Assembly (NCBI GenBank): GCA_964426815.1
Contig: CAYRRZ010000021.1
Location: forward strand, 1 to 17,188
Direction of reading: 5' to 3'
Length of the DNA: 17,188 nucleotides
Source: JADZEJ01 sp964426815
GTDB lineage: Bacteria; Patescibacteriota; Patescibacteriia; 2-12-FULL-60-25
Shown here: piece by piece, positions 8,763 through 14,333 of the stretch
Numbering within the stretch: the stretch's first letter is position 1
How the letters are laid out: each line of letters opens with the position of its first letter
Notes under the pieces: generated by a model
The model's database searches: none
What the model was told of the DNA's origin: nothing
What the model saw: the letters and a program-made list of their open reading frames with translations, nothing else
Made by a program: the position numbers and the translations under genes

Positions 8763-9397
8763 TGCAAAGAGTGTTAGACGTGTTATTCCCGCCGCATTGT
8801 GTGGCTTGCGGGAAGTTTGGGACTTGGTGGTGCTCGCCCTGCCAAATGGCGGTAGAGGCCCCGAGAGCCCATCAGATCGATGGATTAGATGGGTTTGTGG
8901 CTTTAGGCATGTATCATGACCCGGTTTTGCGTGCGGTTATTCATGGACTTAAATATCGGGGTGGTACCTGTTTATTGCCGTATTTGGAATTCTTTTTAGA
9001 GCGACGCTTGGATGAGGTGGCATTGCCATGGGCGGATTGTGATTTTCTTGGGATTCAGCATTTGCCAACCGATCCAGAACGCGAAAGAGAACGAGGATTT
9101 GATCAGGCTTTATTGATTGCCAAGACAGCGGTGCCATTTTTGCATCCGCAAACAAGCAAACTAGATGCCCTTGTTCGTTTAGAATCGCGCGGAGCTCAGG
9201 CGAAGCTCGAAGATGAGGCTTTGCGTAAAGCGAATGCACATGGAGTCTATCGTATACAAACAACACAACTGCCGGAGGCAATTGTGTTGGTGGATGATGT
9301 TTCAACCACAGGCGCGAGCATGGCCGCTGCGGCAAGTTGTTTGCGAACAGCGGGTGTGCAGCGGGTCTATGGTTTTGCTTTAGCGATCGGCGCCTAA
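8762..9397 (+). CDS. comF: ComF family phosphoribosyltransferase-like competence protein
   Basis: ComF/GntX proteins pair an N-terminal zinc knuckle with a phosphoribosyltransferase fold and are needed for natural transformation in several bacteria. The 211-aa product has four Cys as CVAC (13-16) and CSPC (24-27). HGLKYRGG (61-68) is a family hallmark. RERERGFDQA (107-116) and the PRPP-binding loop VLVDDVSTTGAS (175-186) follow. Length is normal. The ATG overlaps the stop of the preceding membrane-protein gene (taATG), so expression is coupled to the T4SS-like operon. This is the best evidence in the window that the machinery handles incoming DNA. The stop abuts that of the convergent VOC gene. 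Confidence 0.93.
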   Translation: MQRVLDVLFPPHCVACGKFGTWWCSPCQMAVEAPRAHQIDGLDGFVALGMYHDPVLRAVIHGLKYRGGTCLLPYLEFFLERRLDEVALPWADCDFLGIQHLPTDPERERERGFDQALLIAKTAVPFLHPQTSKLDALVRLESRGAQAKLEDEALRKANAHGVYRIQTTQLPEAIVLVDDVSTTGASMAAAASCLRTAGVQRVYGFALAIGA

Positions 9398-9775
9398 TTA
9401 GACGCTCGGATTTGGGTCGTGAAAAACGGCTTCGAGATTGTGTCCATCGAGGTCATGTACAAAGGCGGCGTAATATCCTGGGGTATATTCTTTGCGATAG
9501 CCAGGAGCGCCATTGTCTTTTGCGCCGGCTTCAAGCGCGGCTTTGTAAAATGCATCCACGGCCTCTTTGCTGTGAGCGACAATTGCGATGTGACAAGATT
9601 GTTTGCATTCATCAGCGTGGAGCCATAGATCTGGCTTTCCATCGACTCCATAACCTGCAACTGACCACTGTGGAAAATCCGACGTCATTTTATAGTCGAG
9701 GGGGAGCAAGGCTTTTGAGTAAAATTCTTTTGCTTTGGCAAAGTCTGAAACATGGAGAGAGATGTGATCTAACAT
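9398..9775 (-). CDS. VOC family (glyoxalase/bleomycin-resistance-like) protein
   Basis: The 125-aa product is a single vicinal-oxygen-chelate module pair. MLDHISLHVSD carries the first metal-ligand His (His4). DFAKAKEFYSKAL is the typical following helix. His62 (CHIAIVA) and Glu115 (GHNLEAV) are probable further ligands. GYYAAFVHDLDGHNLE matches the glyoxalase-like C-terminal beta unit. An upstream in-frame ATG at 9931 would add 52 residues unlike any VOC N-terminus and overlap the divergent gene, so I start at 9775. Substrate is not deducible; the family includes lyases, dioxygenases and antibiotic-binding proteins. Its stop touches that of comF (TAATTA) with no terminator between them. Confidence 0.9.
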   Translation of the reverse strand: MLDHISLHVSDFAKAKEFYSKALLPLDYKMTSDFPQWSVAGYGVDGKPDLWLHADECKQSCHIAIVAHSKEAVDAFYKAALEAGAKDNGAPGYRKEYTPGYYAAFVHDLDGHNLEAVFHDPNPSV

Positions 9776-9851
9776 AGTGGGATAAGGGTAGCAGTGGGGG
9801 AGAGAAAATGGAAAAAGTTGCTTGAATATCTGAAAAATGACATGCTTTTCA

Positions 9852-9857
9852 TATACA
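9852..9857 (+). promoter_or_regulatory. -10 box for the DUF1801 gene (leaderless)
   Basis: TATACA (4/6 to TATAAT) ends 6 nt before the ATG at 9864, so transcription would begin at or next to the start codon. No convincing -35 lies 17 bp upstream. The position matches the other -10/ATG arrangements in this window, which is the main support. Confidence 0.45.
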
Positions 9858-9863
9858 TTCTCT

Positions 9864-10265
9864 ATGCCTAAAGCCGAACTCAAAACCAAGAAAACGGAAT
9901 TAAGCGTATCTGCCTTTTTGAATACGATCAAAGAACAAGATAAGCGAAAAGACGCACAAGCCTTGGTTGACCTTATGGAACAGGTTGCTAAAGCAAAGCC
10001 AAAGATGTGGGGAACGGCTATTATTGGATTTGGTGATCGTCATCTGGTGTATGAGAGCGGTCGTGAGCTAGATTGGTTTCAGATTGGGTTTTCGCCAAGA
10101 AAACAGAATTTTGTTTTGTATATTCCTGGGGCTACGGAGCAAACCGCTTTATTGAAGAAATTGGGAAAATACAAAACAGGAAAAGGGTGCTTGTATCTTA
10201 CGGATTTGGAAGAAATTGACCTGGTCGTCTTAAAAGAGATTTTTAAAAAGGGGATGGTGAAATAA
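9864..10265 (+). CDS. DUF1801 domain-containing protein
   Basis: The 133-aa product matches DUF1801 proteins (YdhG-like fold). It has the N-terminal helices VSAFLNTI and KRKDAQALVDLM (15-38), the motif PKMWGTAIIGFG (46-57), DWFQIGFSPRKQNF (70-83) and the late YKTGKGCLYL (103-112). The function of the family is unsettled. The start at 9864 is preferred over ATG 9837 because homologues begin close to this point and the -10 box lies between the two. It is the first of five short plus-strand genes. No SD is present. Confidence 0.88.
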   Translation: MPKAELKTKKTELSVSAFLNTIKEQDKRKDAQALVDLMEQVAKAKPKMWGTAIIGFGDRHLVYESGRELDWFQIGFSPRKQNFVLYIPGATEQTALLKKLGKYKTGKGCLYLTDLEEIDLVVLKEIFKKGMVK

Positions 10266-10288
10266 TTTATCACGGGTACATTCAGCCT

Positions 10289-10555
10289 ATGTCTAAAGGG
10301 GATCCTGTGCCACCATTACCAGATACCGCTCCTCAGGCAGGGGAGACGTATCGTCATTATAAAGGTGACCGATATCGAGTTGTGTTGTTAGCTGAGCACT
10401 CAAATGATGCGGAATGGATGGTGGTGTATGAAGCGATGTATGAACATCCAGATGCGCCCTATTTTACGCGTCCGCTGCGGGAATGGGATCAACTGGTAGA
10501 ATGGAAAGGGGAGTGGGTGAAAAGATTTACAAAAGAAGAAATTTCATCTATTTAA
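10289..10555 (+). CDS. DUF1653 domain-containing protein
   Basis: The 88-aa product carries the DUF1653 pattern: GETYRHYKGDRYRV (18-31), then a strand WMVVYEAMY (43-51) and an FTRPLREWDQLV segment (59-70), where family members read 'RPL..F...V'. It is a small soluble SH3-like domain of unknown function. The gene follows the DUF1801 stop by 23 nt with no SD. A weak -10-like TACATT (10277-10282) ends 6 nt before the ATG, so it could have its own leaderless transcript or ride on the upstream one. Confidence 0.88.
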   Translation: MSKGDPVPPLPDTAPQAGETYRHYKGDRYRVVLLAEHSNDAEWMVVYEAMYEHPDAPYFTRPLREWDQLVEWKGEWVKRFTKEEISSI

Positions 10556-10564
10556 ATAATATCT

Positions 10565-10819
10565 ATGAGCTACTCTGTATCAGGCATGTGCGAGAGCTGT
10601 CTCATGCCATTGAATAAAGATCCAAAGGGAGCGAATCGCGAACACGAAAAGTATTGTTCGTATTGTTTTTCCGACGGCAAGCTTTGTTATCCTGGTAATG
10701 ATGTGAAGGAGTTCAAAAAAGCGATGATTGCTGCCATTGTTGCGCGTGGCGAACCGCGTTGGAAGGCTCAGTTTTTTGCCTTTATGGCAGGCTTTGCTCC
10801 ACGCTGGAAAAAGAAATAG
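10565..10819 (+). CDS. Putative zinc-ribbon domain protein
   Basis: The 84-aa protein has two Cys pairs, C9-x2-C12 (MCESCLMPL) and C31-x2-C34 (YCSYCFSDG), spaced as in the 'putative zinc ribbon' family whose members read C-Q-S-C-x-M-P-L ... E-Y-C-x-x-C-Y. The pairs likely bind one zinc. A short helical tail follows (DVKEFKKAMIAAIVA) and a basic, aromatic C-terminus (RWKKK). Partner and function are unknown. It begins 9 nt after the DUF1653 stop, with an AT-rich TAAATA ending 6 nt before the ATG and no SD. Confidence 0.85.
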   Translation: MSYSVSGMCESCLMPLNKDPKGANREHEKYCSYCFSDGKLCYPGNDVKEFKKAMIAAIVARGEPRWKAQFFAFMAGFAPRWKKK

Positions 10820-10824
10820 GACAC

Positions 10825-11232
10825 ATGACTCAGCAATTTGCACATCGAGCATTGTCGCTTCAAGAAAAGAAGCCGATTATTTTTACGGCGCTTTCGAAAA
10901 GGTATTTCTACATGCGGATGCTTATTGTTGCGCATGTGCTGAACCAAGGCGGTGTTCCATTGAACCCGTTCATGTCTTTTGATTATTTCTTAGCTGATAC
11001 CGTTGATCGAGATTTGATTCGGAATGCAAATAATAATTTGCTCGATCTTGCAGATGAGCTTTGGGTTTTTGGGACGATTAGTAATGGCGTTATGGCAGAG
11101 ATTCAACAAGCAAAGACTCAGGGAAAAACGATTCGATTTTTTTCGATTCTGAATGATCGTGAGTTTTCTGAAGGTACAAAAGACGAGGTTGTTTTTGAGG
11201 ATGGAATGGAGAAATTTAAAAAGGAAATCTAA
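10825..11232 (+). CDS. Nucleoside 2-deoxyribosyltransferase-like protein
   Basis: The 135-aa soluble protein has the outline of the nucleoside 2-deoxyribosyltransferase/DUF4406-like fold. It has a first strand IIFTALSK (18-25), a helix with RMLIVAHVLNQGGVPLNP, then a D/N-rich helix. The diagnostic second half is ADELWVFGTISNGVMAEIQQAK (77-98), where W-V-F-G, a Ser and the E-I helix sit where the family keeps its nucleotide-binding and catalytic acidic residues, then GKTIRFFSI. Real substrates are unknown; many such proteins are uncharacterised. The ATG at 10825, 5 nt after the zinc-ribbon stop, is chosen because the upstream ATG at 10759 lies inside that gene. Confidence 0.75.
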   Translation: MTQQFAHRALSLQEKKPIIFTALSKRYFYMRMLIVAHVLNQGGVPLNPFMSFDYFLADTVDRDLIRNANNNLLDLADELWVFGTISNGVMAEIQQAKTQGKTIRFFSILNDREFSEGTKDEVVFEDGMEKFKKEI

Positions 11233-11253
11233 AACGAATATCGCTATACGTGT

Positions 11254-11682
11254 ATGAAGACTGCACAGGAGAAGCTCGCTATGGCATTTGAATATGCCCA
11301 GGTTCATCGGCCTCAGATCGGTGGCTTTCCATTTTTAGCCGAATGTCTTAGACGAGCCGGAGTGGAGAAGAATATCTGGTATCTTCCTTCAACGCATCAT
11401 ACGTATCTTTTTCATGATGAGGCCTTGGTTGATCAGGGCGTTTCGCTCATAAGCGGTATGTCATCTATTCCCGCATTTCATCAAGATGCACTCATCTCAG
11501 CTCTTCGCGCAGACCAAGACGGGAAGAGTTCGTTTCCAGAATTCTTGATGGCCGCTTGGAAGGCTGGCACGGTTCGATATGATGTTGATTTTTTGGAACG
11601 CACGGTTACCTACTACGGTGCTCGCGGGGAGCAATATCAAGAATCCTATCCTGCAGTCGAGGTTTTGGGTTTGTCTTTTTAG
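11254..11682 (+). CDS. DUF1398 family protein
   Basis: The 142-aa product matches the DUF1398 family, often mislabelled 'phage envelope protein'. It has an N-terminal helix ending GGFPFLAECLRRAGV (23-37), then NIWYLPSTHHTYL and DQGVSLISG (60-68). The most conserved C-terminal block is SSFPEFLMAAWKAG, VRYDVDF and TVTYYGARGE (92-126). Function is unknown. It starts 21 nt after the preceding gene. TATACG (11245-11250) precedes the ATG closely. The TAG stop is followed in frame by 26 open codons, described separately. Confidence 0.85.
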   Translation: MKTAQEKLAMAFEYAQVHRPQIGGFPFLAECLRRAGVEKNIWYLPSTHHTYLFHDEALVDQGVSLISGMSSIPAFHQDALISALRADQDGKSSFPEFLMAAWKAGTVRYDVDFLERTVTYYGARGEQYQESYPAVEVLGLSF

Positions 11683-11763
11683 TTTTTGCTCAAGTTCACG
11701 ATCGTCCGTCAGGACCGACTCGGAAAGAACTCTATTCCCGGAGGAGGCAAGATGGAGATCTAA
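11683..11763 (+). other. In-frame open extension past the DUF1398 TAG, with SD-like tiny ORF
   Basis: After TAG at 11680-11682 the same frame stays open for 26 codons and stops at TAA 11761-11763, 3 nt before the terminator stem. The peptide would include IVRQDRLGKNSIPGGGKMEI. Within it, CCCGGAGGAGG (about 11737-11747), the strongest SD-like sequence on the plus strand here, precedes the 3-codon ORF ATG GAG ATC TAA (11752-11763). GTCC-GTCA-GGAC (11704-11715) can form a hairpin. Whether this is a 3' UTR, a small RNA, a readthrough tail or a decayed gene end cannot be decided from sequence alone. Confidence 0.35.
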
Positions 11764-11766
11764 GCA

Positions 11767-11790
11767 GCGACCCTTTTGGGTCGCTTTTTT
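11767..11790 (+). terminator. Rho-independent terminator after DUF1398
   Basis: GCGACCC (11767-11773), loop TTTT and GGGTCGC (11778-11784) are followed directly by six Ts. This perfect 7-bp GC-rich stem ends the accessory plus-strand run. Confidence 0.92.
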
Positions 11791-11833
11791 GTTATTTGCA
11801 CGCTGATTTTTTTTGAATGAATAATTTTTTTAA

Positions 11834-11870
11834 ACAAAAAAACTCCCAATATGCAGCTGCATGTGGGAGT
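11834..11870 (-). terminator. Rho-independent terminator of the radical SAM-kinase operon
   Basis: Read on the minus strand, ACTCCCA (11870-11864) pairs with TGGGAGT (11848-11842) around an inner self-complementary ATGCAGCTGCAT (11851-11862), giving a long stem with a small bulge. A T run follows on the minus strand (A-rich 11834-11841 on plus). It lies 15 nt beyond the kinase stop codon. Confidence 0.88.
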
Positions 11871-11885
11871 CGGCTGTACCCAGGG

Positions 11886-12464
11886 TCAGGAGTCCTGCTG
11901 TCGAATGGCGTTAGCGATCTCGCGTATTTGTTTTCGGCACTCTTCTAGATCACCAGTATTATCAAGCACGTAAAGCTTGTTGGCTTCACGCGCTTGAGTA
12001 ATCAATGGCAAGCTGCATGTGTTAAATTCAGTCGCGACACGTCGCAGGAAAATTTGATGTGGACTTTCATCCAGTGGGTCATTTGATCTATGGCCACGGA
12101 GAACGAATCTCTTCATCGCATCTTCTGCTTTGGCATGGACGTGAATAACACGATGTATGCTGAAGGCACATTCGTTTAGCATCTCTTCCAGCCAGTGAGA
12201 CGCATGTGTTTGCACTGGGCTGAAATCAAGTATCAAGCCTGATGCGTACATTTGCGGAGTGCGCTGCAGTTCAAGCTTCAGAAAGCCAGTTGCAGGATCG
12301 ACGTGTGGAGAAATTTGCCCCGAACTTCGGCCGAAGCGAAGAACGTCACCAGTCGAGAGAAACGGAACATTGAGGTGTTCAGCAAGGATTTTTCCTGACG
12401 TCGTTTTTCCAGCACCAGGCATCCCCAAGAGAAGGATGACCTGCTTCTGGAGAGTCGTATTCAT
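11886..12464 (-). CDS. Adenylate-kinase-like P-loop nucleoside/nucleotide kinase
   Basis: The 192-aa product is a small NMP-kinase-fold enzyme. Walker A is GMPGAGKTT (14-22). FLSTGDVLRFG (35-45) corresponds to the NMP-binding 'STGD.LR' of adenylate kinases. GLILDFSP (76-83) aligns with their 'G.ILDGFPR', but the FPR arginine is missing. RGHRSNDPLDE (123-133) replaces the usual LID and the 'RxDD' region, and there is no Cys4 lid. It is therefore probably a divergent member with a different acceptor. Its ATG overlaps the TGA of the radical SAM gene (ATGA), so the two are translationally coupled. It also ends with TGA and is followed by a terminator. The acceptor substrate cannot be read from the sequence. 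Confidence 0.85.
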   Translation of the reverse strand: MNTTLQKQVILLLGMPGAGKTTSGKILAEHLNVPFLSTGDVLRFGRSSGQISPHVDPATGFLKLELQRTPQMYASGLILDFSPVQTHASHWLEEMLNECAFSIHRVIHVHAKAEDAMKRFVLRGHRSNDPLDESPHQIFLRRVATEFNTCSLPLITQAREANKLYVLDNTGDLEECRKQIREIANAIRQQDS

Positions 12465-13429
12465 TTATTTTCTCCCAACTTCAAGATGTCTTTGCGCTTC
12501 ATTCGCTCGGCCGTTTTACCATCCTTGGAATAAAGCTCTTGCCAAATGTCCTGGCGCTTGATAACTCCATCGCGAAAGTTTCCTAGCTCGATGAAATGAT
12601 CGACGCCTTCTTCATCTAGAACAACCGTACGGAATGCGCCGTTGGGATAGATGAAAAAGCTATCGTAATCAACACCAAAGTGCATGGTGAATCCGCAATC
12701 GCCGCTGTAGCGTTTTTGGAGTTCATGCATGGCGTGATCGATATCCCCTGCGGGGAACACGAGCTCATTTTGCCAGTGAAGCATCGAGCCTGGGTTGAAG
12801 CGCAGCGGTGACAATCGCCATCGAATGATGGATTTTGTTCGAGACGATAGCGATCCGATGAAATCCGCTGCGTGATAGACATCGGTCAGCATCTCTTCAA
12901 CGGTACTTTTAGGCTGTTGCTTTCCCATTACGGTAAACAACTGGATTTGCAGTTCAGGAAACTCACTCAAGACCAGGTCAAAGAGTGGGTTGATGAGCCG
13001 CTTACAGTAGTCCATTTGTTTAGCGCGTTCATGGGCTACGTCATGGTACACATCGAGCGAGATTCCAAGAAAATCGACTCGACTCAACGCTCGCCTCGCC
13101 ATCTCTGTCGAGAAGCGACGAGTCATGGAGTTCATGAATGTGAGACCTGTCGTGTAGAGGTACACTTTCAGGCCGACTTTATGTGCATGGTCGATAATCT
13201 CGAAGAGATCAGGTCGCGTCAACGCTTCTCCGCCGGTGATCGAAATTGCACGAGTGCCGTGACGGTACAAGAACTCGACGAGTTGCTTGCACTCGAGCGT
13301 GGTAAGTTCTTCGTGGCGACGCTGGTTCGCGTTGGATACGAGTTCCAAGACGATACAATGGTCACAGCGCAAAGGACAGCGGGCCGTAATAATCCAGTCC
13401 GCGACGAGCTTGAGTTGCAGGGTTGACAT
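12461..13429 (-). CDS. Radical SAM enzyme, SPASM-like tail without cysteines
   Basis: The 322-aa product has the radical SAM cluster motif C18-x3-C22-x2-C25 (ARCPLRCDHC), which binds a [4Fe-4S] cluster and SAM. SITGGEAL (63-70) carries the GGE motif that contacts the SAM amino group. VYLYTTGL (89-96) and FLGISLDVYHD (120-130) are the later core strands. The C-terminal part reads FFIYPNGAFRTVVLD and ELGNFRDG (258-288). This is the backbone pattern of a SPASM/twitch extension, but without the cysteines, so no auxiliary cluster is expected. No glycyl-radical, PQQ or peptide substrate motif is nearby. The gene has its own promoter, a clear SD and GC-rich, C-ending codons unlike the T4SS genes. 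It forms an ATGA-overlapping operon with a kinase. The substrate is unknown. Confidence 0.92.
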   Translation of the reverse strand: MSTLQLKLVADWIITARCPLRCDHCIVLELVSNANQRRHEELTTLECKQLVEFLYRHGTRAISITGGEALTRPDLFEIIDHAHKVGLKVYLYTTGLTFMNSMTRRFSTEMARRALSRVDFLGISLDVYHDVAHERAKQMDYCKRLINPLFDLVLSEFPELQIQLFTVMGKQQPKSTVEEMLTDVYHAADFIGSLSSRTKSIIRWRLSPLRFNPGSMLHWQNELVFPAGDIDHAMHELQKRYSGDCGFTMHFGVDYDSFFIYPNGAFRTVVLDEEGVDHFIELGNFRDGVIKRQDIWQELYSKDGKTAERMKRKDILKLGENK

Positions 13430-13437
13430 CGGAACTT

Positions 13438-13442
13438 CTCCT
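13438..13442 (-). promoter_or_regulatory. Shine-Dalgarno site of the radical SAM gene
   Basis: On the minus strand AGGAG lies 8 nt before the ATG at 13429, in ideal position. It is the only CDS start in the window with a convincing SD, which separates this operon from its neighbours. Confidence 0.8.
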
Positions 13443-13488
13443 GTCTTGGTTTTTAAAAGGTCTACTCTTTGTAACTGAAAACAAGTGT

Positions 13489-13517
13489 ATCCTATTAGAT
13501 AACCCTTTTTTGTTCAA
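13489..13517 (-). promoter_or_regulatory. Probable promoter of the radical SAM-kinase operon
   Basis: On the minus strand TTGAAC (13517-13512, 4/6), a 17-bp spacer and TAGGAT (13494-13489, 4/6) form a sigma70-like promoter. Predicted initiation near 13482 gives a leader of about 50 nt before the SD and ATG. Confidence 0.5.
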
Positions 13518-13534
13518 GGAAAAGAAAATTTTGC

Positions 13535-13978
13535 CTAAGGGGTCAGGTTCTTTAAGCCTTCGGCAAGACCCGTAATAAACTGATTTTCTAGTTCGGATTC
13601 TTTTGGGGAAACCCATGAAAAACCGCTATACTCATCGCAGATATGAATCTCGCCTTCATGAAAAGTACCTTCAAAAAAAATGAAAAGGATAGAAAACTCT
13701 TTTGACGATTCCGAAGAGGAATATTTTTTTCGACCTAATCCGATTGGTTTTGATGAAATGTCAACGACAAGATCATCTCCTAATTCTTCACCCAATTCAC
13801 GGCGAAGTATGTTTTCGAATGAAACGGAAAATTCATTCTCATCAATTCGTCCGCCTGGGATATCGAGCTTTTCTATTTGGCCATTTTTTGGAATCGTGTG
13901 TAACACAAGAATCTTACCTTCTTTGTTTTTCAAAAAAAGTTTGAGAGATACCTGGTAAGAATCAATTTGGGAAGCCAT
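13535..13978 (-). CDS. Nudix hydrolase with lengthened Nudix box
   Basis: Nudix enzymes hydrolyse nucleoside-diphosphate-linked compounds using a Glu-rich helix that binds Mg2+. The 147-aa product has IPGGRIDENEF (40-50), then RRELGEELGD (59-68), giving the catalytic E61, E64 and E65. Between the first Glu of the box and the RE pair there are ten residues instead of the standard seven (G-x5-E-x10-REL-x-EE-x-G), a three-residue insertion in the loop-helix junction. A central strand (FSILFIFFEGTFHEGE) and FSWVSPKESE (120-129) are typical of the fold. It is AT-richer than the radical SAM gene downstream and lies 105 bp from it with its own promoter, so it is probably a separate unit. No SD is present. 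Confidence 0.92.
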   Translation of the reverse strand: MASQIDSYQVSLKLFLKNKEGKILVLHTIPKNGQIEKLDIPGGRIDENEFSVSFENILRRELGEELGDDLVVDISSKPIGLGRKKYSSSESSKEFSILFIFFEGTFHEGEIHICDEYSGFSWVSPKESELENQFITGLAEGLKNLTP

Positions 13979-13986
13979 ATTGGGGC

Positions 13987-14015
13987 AGTCTAGGTATTTT
14001 TGTAAAAGGCGTCAA
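13987..14015 (-). promoter_or_regulatory. Promoter of the Nudix gene, nearly leaderless
   Basis: On the minus strand TTGACG (14015-14010, 5/6), exactly 17 bp, then TAGACT (13992-13987, 4/6). The -10 ends 8 nt before the ATG at 13978, so the mRNA would have almost no 5' UTR. Confidence 0.65.
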
Positions 14016-14043
14016 TGTTGTATTTATATAGAAAAACCAATGT

Positions 14044-14077
14044 ATATCAAAACCGCCCTTTTGGGCGGTTTTGATAT
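14044..14077. terminator. Perfect inverted repeat, bidirectional terminator
   Basis: ATATCAAAACCGCCC (14044-14058) and GGGCGGTTTTGATAT (14063-14077) pair perfectly around TTTT. The GC core is flanked by A/T runs on both sides, so it can act in either direction. The useful direction is probably minus, ending transcripts that read through tRNA-Ser toward the Nudix gene. Confidence 0.75.
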
Positions 14078-14092
14078 TCTCGCTGTTTGAGC

Positions 14093-14147
14093 CGTGGCTT
14101 CGCCATTTTTTGTTTGGCGGAGCCACGTCGCTCGCGAGCGACGTGGC
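14093..14147. repeat. Two overlapping inverted repeats next to tRNA-Ser (REP-like)
   Basis: CGTGGCTTCGCCA (14093-14105) pairs with TGGCGGAGCCACG (14115-14127), 13 bp with one G.T mismatch. Then GCCACGTCGCTCG (14122-14134) and its exact reverse complement (14135-14147) form a perfect 26-bp palindrome without a loop. The two structures share GCCACG (14122-14127), so they exclude one another. The palindrome includes the last four bases (GCCA) of tRNA-Ser. TGGCGGAG occurs at 14115-14122 and again at 14144-14151, so the tRNA 3' end is partly duplicated. Confidence 0.8.
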
Positions 14148-14233
14148 GGAGAAGGCGAGATTCGAACTCGCGGTAACCTTACGGCTACGACAGATTTCAA
14201 GTCTGTTGCTTTAGACCACTCAGCCACCTCTCC
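14144..14233 (-). tRNA. tRNA-Ser(TGA), CCA encoded
   Basis: The minus strand reads GGAGAGGTGGCTGAGTGG at the 5' end, giving a 7-bp acceptor stem with CTTCTCC (one G.T pair). The anticodon loop is CTTGAAA (anticodon TGA) on a five-bp ACAGA/TCTGT stem. A long class II variable arm follows, and the T-loop region is GAGTTCGAATCTC. Discriminator G and CCA are encoded (14147-14144). It reads UCA and, by wobble, other UCN codons. Confidence 0.95.
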
Positions 14234-14316
14234 TGGGTTGTCATTTCTCGAAAAGAAAAATGTGGCCGTAGCTTATCAATGGATGGGTCTAAAATCAAGC
14301 GCTTGGTGATTCGAAA

Positions 14317-14325
14317 TGGTATACT
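14317..14325 (+). promoter_or_regulatory. Extended -10 promoter of the two-TM protein gene
   Basis: TGGTATACT is an extended -10 (TGn plus TATACT) that ends 8 nt before the ATG at 14334. Initiation near 14332 gives an essentially leaderless mRNA. It resembles the operon promoter at 200-208. It sits inside an upstream in-frame ATG extension (14316), which is therefore not used. Confidence 0.6.
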
Positions 14326-14333
14326 GCTCACAT

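Noticed and set aside
9337..9777. 146-aa plus-strand open frame opposite the VOC gene
   Set aside because: It is antisense to a gene with intact metal-ligand motifs, and its Cys/Arg-rich composition looks like a shadow frame.
12872..13426. 184-aa open frame on the plus strand opposite the radical SAM gene
   Set aside because: It mirrors the GC-rich codons of the radical SAM gene, whose motifs are clear, and shows no domain or plausible start signal of its own.
12461..13429. Assignment of the radical SAM protein as a prokaryotic viperin
   Set aside because: The cluster motif and kinase neighbour are compatible, but the C-terminal part resembles a cysteine-less SPASM pattern and I see no viperin-specific signature. 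Left as a comparison only.
14094..14309. 71-aa open frame over the tRNA-Ser region
   Set aside because: It runs across the palindrome and the tRNA on the opposite strand; the tRNA and repeat explain the sequence.
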